From: a bacterium
Lineage (GTDB): Bacteria > Vulcanimicrobiota > Vulcanimicrobiia > Vulcanimicrobiales > Vulcanimicrobiaceae
Length of the DNA stretch: 38,753 bases
Assembly (NCBI GenBank): GCA_021805775.1
Contig: JAJZED010000019.1
Coordinates: 1 to 38,753, forward strand
Direction: 5' to 3'
Each line of letters starts with the position of its first letter. The first letter of the stretch is position 1. The notes under the pieces are model-generated. The model did no database searches. It saw nothing but the letters and a program-made list of their open reading frames with translations, and was not told the origin of the DNA. Below, piece after piece: positions 31,457-38,753 of this stretch. The translations under genes and the position numbers were made by a program.

Positions 31457-31966
31457 GTGCCGTTTCTCCCACCGCCTCGACTCCTGCGCGATGGAGTGCC
31501 GATCGACTCCTACCGTCCGTTGCTGCTTCGCAGCGGACACCTCTACGCGCCGGCATGGCCGGTCGTTGCGGCCTTTGTCGACCGCATCATTCGCGTCGGG
31601 GACCGGCTCTATATCTATCGGAACGGGCGCTGTGTGGTCGTGCGCGTGCCGCATTCGACGGATCGGACGCTCGCCGAGCTCTACCTGCCGCTCGCGGCGA
31701 CGCTGCGCCCGCTCGGCGATGCGGTAAATTACGCGGCGCCGACGCGCACGGTGGAGGTTCGCACACCGCAGCCGAGCCTCATGGCGCATCTGCCGCGACA
31801 GCCCAATCCCATGCCGCGCACGGTCTTCGTCCCGCGCGTCGCGCCGACGCCGCGCCCGCACTGGAACGGCGTGCCGTTGCCGCGCCGCACGCCGCTGCCC
31901 GCTATCGCTCCGAGCGCACCACCGAATGCCCGAGCGCCGCGAGATCGGCCTTCGCCGACCCCGTAG
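31457..31966 (+). CDS. protein with duplicated copper-amine-oxidase-N-like domain and Pro-rich tail
   Basis: The protein is 169 residues from GTG 31457, 23 bases from the divergent YihY gene start. Residues 8-70 (LLRDGVPIDSYRPLLLRSGHLYAPAWPVVAAFVDRIIRVGDRLYIYRNG) resemble the copper amine oxidase N-terminal domain (a small beta domain used as a surface or wall-binding module), and LAELYLPLAATLRPLGDAVNY looks like a partial second copy. The last 60 residues are Pro/Arg-rich. No signal peptide is visible, which is odd for this domain. The 3' end overlaps the convergent dehydrogenase by 65 bases. Confidence 0.65.
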   Translation: MPFLPPPRLLRDGVPIDSYRPLLLRSGHLYAPAWPVVAAFVDRIIRVGDRLYIYRNGRCVVVRVPHSTDRTLAELYLPLAATLRPLGDAVNYAAPTRTVEVRTPQPSLMAHLPRQPNPMPRTVFVPRVAPTPRPHWNGVPLPRRTPLPAIAPSAPPNARAPRDRPSPTP

Positions 31967-32759
31967 CGGCGAGCTCTGCGAGTCGGCCGGCGACCGCATC
32001 GATGACCGGCAGCGCCGCATCGTATGCGGCCCCTTGCATGAGCCGCGCATCCTTCAGCGCCATATCGACTGACCAGGTGACGCTCTCGTCGCCGACGGCC
32101 ATGCGGCGGCCGCGCCCCTCGATCTGACCCTTGGGATCGTAGAACTCGAAGATACCGAAACTCTCGGGGCCGGTGAGGCCCTGCGCCGCACCGATCTGCA
32201 AAACGTCGGCGATCCCACCGATCACCGCGAGAATCATCGCGTTGCCGAGCAATTTGTAGATCGCGGCCGCTTCGGTACGCTCGCCGAGATCGCGCACCGT
32301 TCCGGTCATCGCTGCGAGGTGTTCGCGAACGCGTGCGATCTCGGTGCGGTCGCCGCTGACGAGCATCGATCCCGTACCATCGAGTGCGTTGGGCGGCCCC
32401 ATGAAGACCGGCGCGTGCAGATAGTGAAAACCTTTTGCACGAAGATCGGCGGTGCGCGCCGCGACGCGCTGCGGTAGACAGGTCGTGTGATCGCAGATCG
32501 GTATCGCGGGGTCGAGCGTCGGCAGAATGCGTTCGAGCACGCTCTCGACGGCGCTATCGTCGCTGAGGCAGAGATGGATATAGTCGGCGCCGAGCGCGGC
32601 CTCTGCGGGGGTCGCCGCAATATGAACGCCGATCTCGGCGAGCGGCTGCGCGTGCGCGGCGCTCCGATTCCAGAGCCGCACCGCATCCCCGCGGCGGCGG
32701 AATGCGCGCACGAAATTGGAGCCGAGGAGCCCCGCTCCATAAAAGGCGATGGTTTTCAT
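31902..32759 (-). CDS. NAD(P)-dependent 3-hydroxyisobutyrate-dehydrogenase-family oxidoreductase
   Basis: The protein is 285 residues. The Rossmann motif GAGLLGSN (8-15) is near the N-terminus, followed by LWNRSAAHAQPLAE; the latter suggests NADP because NR replaces the acidic end of strand 2. The substrate motif around residue 120 is HAPVFMGPPNALDGTGSML and the catalytic Lys is K169 with N173 in YKLLGNAM; SVDMALKDARL is near the end. The family oxidises beta-hydroxyacids or reduces imines or semialdehydes. It begins 5 bases after the stop of the polysaccharide deacetylase gene, so the two are probably co-transcribed. Confidence 0.92.
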   Translation of the reverse strand: MKTIAFYGAGLLGSNFVRAFRRRGDAVRLWNRSAAHAQPLAEIGVHIAATPAEAALGADYIHLCLSDDSAVESVLERILPTLDPAIPICDHTTCLPQRVAARTADLRAKGFHYLHAPVFMGPPNALDGTGSMLVSGDRTEIARVREHLAAMTGTVRDLGERTEAAAIYKLLGNAMILAVIGGIADVLQIGAAQGLTGPESFGIFEFYDPKGQIEGRGRRMAVGDESVTWSVDMALKDARLMQGAAYDAALPVIDAVAGRLAELAATGSAKADLAALGHSVVRSER

Positions 32760-32764
32760 AGGTG

Positions 32765-33709
32765 TTACGGTCCTGGTGCCTTTCCGTCGACGGCGACGAG
32801 CGTTCGCGCGAGGACGAAAGTAATGCCCTCGCGTTCGAGTTCGGGATAGAGCGCGCGCACTGCGGCAAGCGTTGCCGGGCGTGGATGCCCGATGGCGATG
32901 GCGCTGCCACGAGCCAACGCGATGCGCGCCGCGAGGCGTAGTTGTGCCTCGACGGCGGGAACGGTGTTGCGGTCGTCGAGAAAGACGTTCCGCGCGGCGT
33001 TGGGCACGCCGTATTCGCGCGCAGTCCGTTGCGCGACCGTCGTCGCGATGGTGCGCGAATCGATGAAGAAGAGGCCGCGACGCTTGAAGACGCGCATGAC
33101 CGCCGCCATGACGCGCGGGTCGGAGGTGGCGCGGCTTCCTTCATGGTTGTTCGCACCCTCTGCATAGGGTACCGCGTCGATATCGCGTGAGGTTTGCGCC
33201 TCGATCGTTTCGTCATTCATCGAGACCATGATTTTCCCGGGGCCGGGATCGAGCGCGGCGATCGGCTGCATCGGAAGGTGCAGCATGACGCCCTTCCCGG
33301 CGGCGTGGGCTTCGTCGGCGATGCGCGTGCTATAACGCACCTCCGGCAAGATCGCCAAGGTCAGCGGAATCGGCAACGCGATGTAGCCCTCTTCGATGTG
33401 CAGCCATTGGCCGCAGTCGTCAACGATGAGCGCAATGCGCGCGCGGCCGCTCGGTAATGGGGAGCTCGTAGCGACGACGGCAGGGCTGCGCTGCGGCCGC
33501 GGGCTCGGCGAAGGTGTCGGCGGCGCGGGGGGTGCCGAGGGAGGTGGAGCCGTTTGGGCTACTGTGGGCTGCGGCCGCACCGGCATTCGTTCGGGGGCGC
33601 GCGGCGCGAGGAAGGAGCGCGCGAAGAAGACTCCAACGATGAGTGCGAGAGCCGCGACCAGTGCACGAACGAGGGTAATTCGGGGGCGGCGATGCGAACG
33701 ACGTGGCAT
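32765..33709 (-). CDS. divergent polysaccharide deacetylase family protein
   Basis: The protein is 314 residues from ATG 33709, with GAGG upstream. Residues 12-35 form an N-terminal membrane anchor (LVRALVAALALIVGVFFARSFL), followed by a Pro-rich linker of about 50 residues. The domain has ARIALIVDDCGQW, LTLAILPEVRYS, KGVMLHLPMQP, EGANNHEGSRATSD, FIDSRTIA, FLDDRN and AIGHPRPATLAAVR, the signature of the divergent polysaccharide deacetylase family (PF04748, YibQ). Members act on cell-surface sugar polymers in the periplasm; the substrate is unknown. Confidence 0.93.
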   Translation of the reverse strand: MPRRSHRRPRITLVRALVAALALIVGVFFARSFLAPRAPERMPVRPQPTVAQTAPPPSAPPAPPTPSPSPRPQRSPAVVATSSPLPSGRARIALIVDDCGQWLHIEEGYIALPIPLTLAILPEVRYSTRIADEAHAAGKGVMLHLPMQPIAALDPGPGKIMVSMNDETIEAQTSRDIDAVPYAEGANNHEGSRATSDPRVMAAVMRVFKRRGLFFIDSRTIATTVAQRTAREYGVPNAARNVFLDDRNTVPAVEAQLRLAARIALARGSAIAIGHPRPATLAAVRALYPELEREGITFVLARTLVAVDGKAPGP

Positions 33710-33800
33710 GGAGCCTCACTTCGCTCTCGGGGCCCCGCACCCGTTCGCCGCCGGCGAGATCTCTCGATGCATTCTTGATAGCACCATTGGAGGAACGATC

Positions 33801-34250
33801 GTGGCTGAAACCCTCGCGAAACGTCCGCACGGAGTCGGGCGCATTATCGGCGCCGGCATCGTCGGCGGCATTATCGTGGATCTCTTTCTCATCCTCGCGC
33901 ACGTAGTGCCATTCCCGGGAATCTACATGTTCATCGCGTCGGGATTGGTCGGCCCCGCGGCCTTTACGTCATCGTGGTATATCGCGCTCGGTATCGTGCT
34001 GCACCTCATTATCTCGATCGTTTGGGCGGCGATCTACGTCTTCGTTTTCCAACAACTCTTCGCGAAACTCCCATGGTGGGGGAACGCCGTGATCTTCGGT
34101 GTCGTCGTGATGCTCGGCATGCAGGTCGTGCTGCTCGGCAAGCACCTCGAACCCGCATTCCCGACCGGGATGGGGCTGGTGACCAACCTTATCGCCCACA
34201 TCGTGTTCTTCGCGCTGCCGGTCGCCTACATACTGCGGAACGATCTATAA
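33801..34250 (+). CDS. four-helix membrane protein of unknown function
   Basis: The protein is 149 residues from GTG 33801, chosen because GGAGG lies seven bases upstream. Four membrane helices are visible: IIGAGIVGGIIVDLFLILAHV, ALGIVLHLIISIVWAAIYVFVF, VIFGVVVMLGMQVVLLG and LIAHIVFFALPVAYIL. Loops are short. The layout recalls DUF1440/YagU-like or DUF6789-like proteins, but I cannot assign it. The long upstream open frame is a shadow of the deacetylase gene. Confidence 0.75.
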   Translation: MAETLAKRPHGVGRIIGAGIVGGIIVDLFLILAHVVPFPGIYMFIASGLVGPAAFTSSWYIALGIVLHLIISIVWAAIYVFVFQQLFAKLPWWGNAVIFGVVVMLGMQVVLLGKHLEPAFPTGMGLVTNLIAHIVFFALPVAYILRNDL

Positions 34251-34292
34251 TTGCAGCGTGACGATCGAGGGGAGCGATACGTTCCAACCAGC

Positions 34293-35201
34293 ATGAAGGC
34301 GCGTATCGCTCTCCTTGTCGGCATCCTTGCAACCTTACTGCTCGGAGCTCTCGCAGGGCAGGCCCCGCGCGTCGTTTCGGCTGCGCCGAATGTTGCGGCG
34401 AGCTACCCACCGATCGGGAATTATGTCGTCCTCTTCGCCAAGATCCGCAGCGTCTTCCGCTCGCATCGGCCGCCGCCGCCCTACGAAACCTACGAGCTCT
34501 TCCGCAAACAGATGACCGACTACGGCTACCCCGATTACGATAATACCTATCAGGTCGATTATTGGTGCCGCAATTCGGATCGCGCTTGTTTGAAACGCAA
34601 GCTCTATCATCTCGGGGCGATCGGGCGCATGCGCTACGAACGCGCGGCGTTTAACGAAGATTACGATCCGGGTCCGCCGACTGCAGATATTTTTCAGCGC
34701 GCTCCGGCAACGCCGCGCCCGAAGTTCTTTAAGCCGACCCCGGAGCCGTCCTACACGCCGTTGCCGACGATCATCGTTGTGAAGGCACTCTACGATCCCG
34801 ATTACGAGATCGTCGATGTGACGCGCGACGGACCGCTGCTCGACGTTCGCGTGGAGCCGCGGCGCACGCCGATGCGCAATCGGCTCCGCGAGCTCTGGGT
34901 CGACGCGCGAACGTTGGAGATCGAGAAGTTTAACGCGACGGATCGCTTATTCGTCACCGGCGACGGTGCCACGAAGATCTATCCGGTGCTCTTTACCTGT
35001 ACGATGGGGCGCGTCGATGGCTACCCCGTTATCACCCATATCGAGGGGCGCGTCGGCGGCGGTTACGCAGATGACGGCAAGCACGTCACCTACTTTTTTA
35101 AGAAAATCCGCTTCCCGAAGAGCCTCCCATCGTGGTATTTCGACCCACGCGATTACGGCAGCCATCTTGACGAAGCACCGCTCACCGGCGATCGGCGGTA
35201 A
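34293..35201 (+). CDS. secreted protein of unknown function (possible lipoprotein-sorting-like fold)
   Basis: The protein is 302 residues from ATG 34293, which puts the signal peptide (MKARIALLVGILATLLLGALAGQAPRVVSAA) at the N-terminus. Features: a Tyr/Asp-rich part (TDYGYPDYDNTYQVDYWCRNSDRACLKR) with two cysteines, a Pro linker, then LYDPDYEIVDVTRDGPLLDVRVEPR, LWVDARTLEIEKFNATDR and GRVDGYPVITHIEGRV, ending SLPSWYFDPRDYG. The second half has the strand pattern of LolA/LolB-like or DUF4292-like proteins; inference only. The 3' end overlaps the convergent msrA by 49 bases. It may be related to the protein at 830-1564. Confidence 0.75.
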   Translation: MKARIALLVGILATLLLGALAGQAPRVVSAAPNVAASYPPIGNYVVLFAKIRSVFRSHRPPPPYETYELFRKQMTDYGYPDYDNTYQVDYWCRNSDRACLKRKLYHLGAIGRMRYERAAFNEDYDPGPPTADIFQRAPATPRPKFFKPTPEPSYTPLPTIIVVKALYDPDYEIVDVTRDGPLLDVRVEPRRTPMRNRLRELWVDARTLEIEKFNATDRLFVTGDGATKIYPVLFTCTMGRVDGYPVITHIEGRVGGGYADDGKHVTYFFKKIRFPKSLPSWYFDPRDYGSHLDEAPLTGDRR

Positions 35202-35833
35202 GCGTGTGCGACGAGGTTCGGGAACGCTTTCTCGAGCGCGCGTAATTTCGGAAGATCGACCTCGACGATATAGGGATCATTCGGGTGCCGGAGTTCGAAG
35301 TTTTGATGGTACGCTTCGGCGCGATAGAACGCTCGCAGCGGAGCCACGACGGTAACGATGGGAGCGTTGTAGCGATGCGCTTTGGCGAGCGCGGCGATCG
35401 TCGCATCGGCGACCTTGCGCTGATGCGCCGTCGTGTAGAAGATCTCCGAACGATATTGGGGCCCACGGTCGGGGCCTTGGTAATCGCGTTCGGTCGGGTT
35501 CTGCGCGATCGTAAAATAGACGGCGAAGAGTTGCTGTAACGAGATGACGTGCGGATCGAACCAGATCTCGACCGATTCTGCCTGTCGCGTCAAACCCGTG
35601 CTGACGATCTCGTAATGCGCGGTTCTCGCCGATCCGCCGGCGTACCCGACGACAGTGCGCTCCACCCCGACGAGCCGCTGGAAGACCGCCTGCATACCCC
35701 AGAAACAACCGCCGGCGAGAACGATCCGCTCCGTCGTCGGCCGCGCGGCGGCTCGAAGCGGTGCGGTTCCAAGGCCGGCGACGAGAAGAAGGAGCGATAC
35801 CGCAGCGCTGCGGAGGCGTCGAGAGAGCTTCAT
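35153..35833 (-). CDS. msrA: exported peptide-methionine (S)-S-oxide reductase
   Basis: MsrA reduces methionine-S-sulfoxide in damaged proteins. The protein is 226 residues: signal peptide at about residues 1-29 (RSAAVSLLLLVAGLGTAPLRAAA), then RIVLAGGCFWGMQAVF with catalytic C43, VVGYAGGSARTAHYEIVSTGLTRQAESVEIWFDP and QYRSEIFYTTAHQRKVA, all diagnostic. No downstream recycling cysteine is evident, so it may depend on a partner. Envelope location suggests defence of exported proteins against oxidation; oxyR is 29 kb away in the same window. Confidence 0.96.
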   Translation of the reverse strand: MKLSRRLRSAAVSLLLLVAGLGTAPLRAAARPTTERIVLAGGCFWGMQAVFQRLVGVERTVVGYAGGSARTAHYEIVSTGLTRQAESVEIWFDPHVISLQQLFAVYFTIAQNPTERDYQGPDRGPQYRSEIFYTTAHQRKVADATIAALAKAHRYNAPIVTVVAPLRAFYRAEAYHQNFELRHPNDPYIVEVDLPKLRALEKAFPNLVAHAYRRSPVSGASSRWLP

Positions 35834-36066
35834 ACAGGGGAAAACGCACGCGGCAGCGCGCTGGATTTATCGCGGCACGCTATGGCGGCGACCGTATTGG
35901 CGTAGTTATCGCGGATCGAGGTGACGACGCGGAAGGCCGCTAGAGGCCGCGAGGGTTCTCAAGCCTTTTTGCAGGGTTTCCTCCACGATGGCGAAGTTCT
36001 GCGGGGGCGGATCACGTTTATTCGCCTTGCAAAGAATCAACCCCAGCATAAGATTGGAGGCCCTGG

Positions 36067-37392
36067 CTGCCGGAGCACCCCATCGTTCAGGTCGGTGGCA
36101 CGGAAGAAGATCGCACTGCCCTCAGTGCCTTGCTTCGCGGTGCCGCCCTGCCCGCGCCGATCACCCTGAGTCCGAGCGAGGCCATCGCGGCGATCGAGGC
36201 GCGCGAGGTTGAGATCGTGCTGCTCGACGTCACCCAGCGGAGCGCCGATGTCTTTTCGGTTCTCAAGGCGGCGATACCGGGGACGGCCGGGCGCGGGCGC
36301 GCCGAAGTAATTGTCACCGGGCCGATCGGTGTCGGCGAGCGTCTCCAGGCCTGTTTGGCGCGGGGAGCCGCCGATTATCTCTTCACGCCGTTCGATACGG
36401 CGAATCCCTTGCTCGTCGTGCGCCGCTTCGAAGCGATGATCGGCCGCATCCGCCAGCGCGAGGCCACGGTCCGCATATCGACGACCCGCAAGAAGGACGA
36501 GTCGGTTTTACTGCAGATGCACCACGACGCCTCGAGACGCTTCGTGCCGCGCGAGTTTCTCGATCTTCTCGGCCGCGAATCGTTAACCGACGTGCAACTC
36601 GGCGACCATGTCTCGGGGACGATGACCGTCTTATTTAGCGATATTCGCGATTTCACAATACTCTCCGAAGCCCTGACCCCGACGGAGAACTTTCAGTTCC
36701 TCAATTCCTATCTGAAAAACGTAACCCCGATCATTCGCACCTATCACGGTTTTATCGATAAGTATATCGGCGATGCGATTATGGCACTCTTTCCCGATAA
36801 AGCGGTCGATGCGCTCGAAGCGGCCGTCGCGCTCTTACGACAGGTCGCGGTCTATAATGCCGGCCGGAAAAGCGCCGGCTACGTACCGATTCGCATCGGC
36901 ATCGGCCTGCACCGCGGCGAGCTTATTCTCGGCACGATCGGCGAAGAGCACCGCATGGAGACGACCGTTATCGCCGACGCCGTTAACGTCGCATCGCGGA
37001 TGGAAGGGCTGACGAAAATTTTTAAGGTCGATCTACTGGTGAGCGGCGGCGTCGTCGATGCCTTACCGAAGGGACACGGCATTCCATTGCGCCACCTCGG
37101 CGGAGTGAAGGCGAAGGGAAAGACGCAGAGCGTCGAGCTTTACGAATGTTATAGCAACGACGCGCCGCAGTTACGCGAACATAAGGAAACGACGAAAGCC
37201 CTCTTCAGCCAGGCGATGAGCGAGTACCGAAAAGGGATGTTTCTCACCGCCGGCAAGATGTTCGCCCGCGTCGCCGAGCTCAATAAACTCGATGCCCCGG
37301 CCGCCTATTTCCGCGATGCTTGCTCGCTCTCGATCGTACGACCTCGGAGCGCCGAACCGTGGGACGGCGCCGAGGTCGTCGAGGTGAAGTAG
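36067..37392 (+). CDS. receiver-like / class III adenylate-guanylate cyclase
   Basis: About 441 residues. The first 120 residues look like a degenerate response-regulator receiver: IVQVGGTEEDRTALSALL, VEIVLLDVTQ with the Asp, and ARGAADYLFTPFD where the usual KPF Lys is Thr. The cyclase domain follows with both metal aspartates (VLFSDIRDFTILSE, about D192; DKYIGDAIMALFP, about D235) and the strand HRMETTVIADAVNVASRMEGLTK. A helical C-terminal tail (QAMSEYRKGMFLTAGKMFARVAELNKLDAPAAYF) resembles a TPR hairpin. It makes cAMP or cGMP. The upstream stop is at 36049. No ATG, GTG or TTG lies before TTG 36130, which would delete the first strand; CTG 36067 has GGAGG six bases upstream, so I place the start there. 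Confidence 0.85.
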   Translation: MPEHPIVQVGGTEEDRTALSALLRGAALPAPITLSPSEAIAAIEAREVEIVLLDVTQRSADVFSVLKAAIPGTAGRGRAEVIVTGPIGVGERLQACLARGAADYLFTPFDTANPLLVVRRFEAMIGRIRQREATVRISTTRKKDESVLLQMHHDASRRFVPREFLDLLGRESLTDVQLGDHVSGTMTVLFSDIRDFTILSEALTPTENFQFLNSYLKNVTPIIRTYHGFIDKYIGDAIMALFPDKAVDALEAAVALLRQVAVYNAGRKSAGYVPIRIGIGLHRGELILGTIGEEHRMETTVIADAVNVASRMEGLTKIFKVDLLVSGGVVDALPKGHGIPLRHLGGVKAKGKTQSVELYECYSNDAPQLREHKETTKALFSQAMSEYRKGMFLTAGKMFARVAELNKLDAPAAYFRDACSLSIVRPRSAEPWDGAEVVEVK

Positions 37393-37425
37393 AGCGGCTT
37401 AGCTAGGCGTTGTTTCCAAAATGGG

Positions 37426-37488
37426 CGTAAGTCCCAAAATGACCTGACCGCACGTCGTAAGTTTCAGAATCACTTTCGACGTGCGGTC
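37426..37488. repeat. direct-repeat and inverted-repeat cluster at the junction to accessory DNA
   Basis: Two 20-base copies, 37426-37445 (CGTAAGTCCCAAAATGACCT) and 37456-37475 (CGTAAGTTTCAGAATCACTT), match at 15 of 20 positions and are spaced exactly 30 bases apart. A perfect 12-base inverted repeat, GACCGCACGTCG (37446-37457) and CGACGTGCGGTC (37477-37488), encloses the second copy, with CCCAAA and TTTGGG as outer partial arms (37433-37438 and 37493-37498). Layout recalls protein-binding repeats at an element end or a recombination hairpin. Confidence 0.55.
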
Positions 37489-37506
37489 CCGGTTTGGGGC
37501 AGTTGG

Positions 37507-38287
37507 TTAGGAGCGGGCGATGTCCATTCGCGTCTCGGCCATTGCCACTCTTTGAGCGTGCGCGATTGCTGCGGGCCTCTTTTGGTCCGCGAGGAGCCAT
37601 GCGATGCCATCGGGGATGGAGAGCGCCTCCGTGAGCACGCGCATGATGTGACGGAAGACGACATCTAGTAGTCTTGCGGCGTCTGATACGAGCCAGTTAC
37701 CGTTCAGTTTAGGTAGGACCGACCCGTCGTGTTCGGCAAAGCCGATGTCGAACGGGCTCGGAATCGGAGCATCGGAGAATTCAAGAATGCGCCACCCCTG
37801 AGCTTTGCCTTCCTTCGTTTCGTTCAAGGCGTGGACGCTGACGGAGTAGCCGTTTCCGTTGATCTTGAGGATTCCAGTGAAAATAGCCTGATAGAACGAT
37901 GGCGAGCCCGCGCGGCCCTCGACCCTGCTTGGTCTGAAGTTGGAAGGTCCGGAGCAGATTGCCGTATTGCGCGTTGTAGTTCTCGATGCGGGCTGCCGAA
38001 GCGCCGAGGGAGAGCATGATGTCCGTCTGTCGGAGAACGCCGCCGTTGGCTGCGATGGCTGCGTATATGTACGTGTTGGGACCAAGCACCCTGGGAATCG
38101 GTTCCCGCAACTTGAGAACGCCAGCGCGCGCCTTTTTCGCCCGTTCGTTCTGAGTGAAGCGTGTGGACTTGTTGAAGGCATTGTTTCTCGCTCGTTTTTC
38201 GTCGAACGCCTCCAACTCCGACGCTCTGCTAAGCTCGGACAGTTTGTTCCACTCCGTCAGTGAAGCCTTTCCCAGCGACGACGACAT
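37507..38287 (-). pseudogene. unknown protein gene interrupted by a frameshift
   Basis: Two minus-strand frames together make one sensible protein of about 260 residues. The N-terminal part from ATG 38287 reads MSSSLGKASLTEWNKLSEL and continues through GPNTYIYAAIAANGGVLRQTDIMLSLGASAARIENYNAQYGNLLRTFQLQTKQ. Near 37905-37930 (a G/C-rich run) the sense switches frame to SPSFYQAIFTGILKINGNGYSVSVHALNE and continues LEFSDAPIPSPFDIGFAEHDGSVLPKLNG to a stop at 37507. Either the gene is broken or the assembly has an indel. I do not know the family; the helix-rich start and beta-rich end do not match anything I recognise. The start overlaps the gene upstream by 59 bases. Confidence 0.6.
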
Positions 38288-38630
38288 AGCGTGGGTCGAT
38301 CTCCGTTGCTTCCTCTGGAAATTGAGGGTTGAAAGCGGTGGAAAATGAGAGATGAAGCTCAATCTCTTCGTTAGGCTCGATCGTTGAAAACTCGTGGAAC
38401 GAAGGCGCCGAAAACGTCATTCCTCCGAACTGTACGACGGCAGCCAACGGTTCAAACTTGATTACGTTTAGGATGCCGCTCATCTCGCGTGCCTTGAGAT
38501 CGCCGAATACGAAATCGCGCGCGATCACCAAGCGATCTGGGATGAGGAAAGGCCAAGCGTACACCTTGACCTCGGGACTAAGGGGGGCTTCGTGTATCAG
38601 GTAATCCCGAACGGCTACATCAAGCGTCAT
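38229..38630 (-). CDS. unknown protein in the right-edge accessory module
   Basis: The protein is 133 residues from ATG 38630, with GGAG six bases upstream. The same frame stays open for a further 41 codons to the window edge, so a longer form cannot be excluded. The chain looks beta-rich and cytoplasmic: LIPDRLVIARDFVFGDLKAREMSGILNVIKFEPLAAVVQFGG, then EEIELHLSFSTAFNP. No signal peptide. It overlaps the frameshifted gene by 59 bases and is probably its operon partner. Codon use is less GC-biased than the core genes. No family recognised. Confidence 0.55.
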   Translation of the reverse strand: MTLDVAVRDYLIHEAPLSPEVKVYAWPFLIPDRLVIARDFVFGDLKAREMSGILNVIKFEPLAAVVQFGGMTFSAPSFHEFSTIEPNEEIELHLSFSTAFNPQFPEEATEIDPRYVVVAGKGFTDGVEQTVRA

Positions 38631-38753
38631 GTGGGGCTCCGTGTAATTACGGACGGCGACGGTATGCCCTAAGATTGACCGGAGAATGGCGTTCGGACGA
38701 AGCCGTGCATTGAAGCTGCGGCGCCCGACGGAAAAATTCCGACGACAGAGTGC

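Noticed and set aside
36027-36054. TTGCAA-N16-TAAGAT as a promoter for the cyclase gene
   Set aside because: The boxes are weak, and transcription would start after the GGAGG that best explains the gene start.
38669-38752. possible C-terminus of another minus-strand gene (ending GFVRTPFSGQS)
   Set aside because: Only 28 codons are visible at the window edge and the competing frame of the 38229-38630 gene is also open there, so neither can be chosen.

Overview
The window is gene-dense, GC-rich bacterial chromosome. There is no ribosomal RNA, recognisable transposase or CRISPR array. Many genes start with GTG or TTG, neighbouring genes often overlap by 1 to 4 bases, several convergent pairs overlap at their 3' ends, and all four tRNA genes encode their own CCA. 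My best guess is an uncultured, Gram-negative-like phylum such as Eremiobacterota (WPS-2) or a relative. That is inference from gene style and content, not a demonstrated placement.

Left part (1-7.3 kb): the C-terminus of a VPS10/BNR-propeller protein, a secreted unknown, an M20 amidohydrolase, an SRPBCC protein, an FmdB zinc ribbon with a leaderless-type promoter, a methyltransferase-like protein with a proline-rich tail coupled to aroA, an OxyR-type regulator with both redox cysteines, and tRNA-Leu(CAA). Next (7.3-17.4 kb) come a secreted GH35-like glycosidase with an altered acid/base site, a divergent esterase and a small exported protein, a cystathionine beta-synthase / gamma-lyase pair (reverse transsulfuration), a small lipoprotein, rapZ-yvcK (RapZ lacks its P-loop lysine), DUF2203 and a DUF1858 protein.

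Middle (17.4-22.4 kb): the RNase P RNA gene, a Phd/VapC toxin-antitoxin pair, a gene-poor stretch of different composition, two divergent tRNA-Ala genes (GGC and UGC), a DUF4382 lipoprotein, tRNA-Ile(GAU), and a compact three-gene operon: a goose-lysozyme/SLT-like muramidase followed by two small proteins that are paralogues of each other. I regard this operon as the best candidate here for an undescribed system.

Core operon (22.4-28.8 kb): a strong TTGACA-N17-TACAAT promoter precedes DUF177-rpmF-fabH-fabD-fabG-acpP-ffh-rpsP-khpA-rimM. It joins fatty acid synthesis start-up to ribosome and protein-export genes. plsX, rnc and trmD, often found in such clusters, are not present.

Right part (28.8-38.75 kb): envelope and secreted proteins (a proline-rich exported protein, an alpha/beta hydrolase coupled to a YihY/BrkB membrane protein, a copper-amine-oxidase-N-like duplicated domain, a 3-hydroxyisobutyrate-dehydrogenase-family enzyme, a divergent polysaccharide deacetylase, a four-helix membrane protein, a secreted unknown and exported MsrA) and a receiver-like/class III nucleotide cyclase. 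After 37.4 kb the character changes: a repeat-rich junction is followed by an unknown two-gene module of lower GC, one gene of which is frameshifted.
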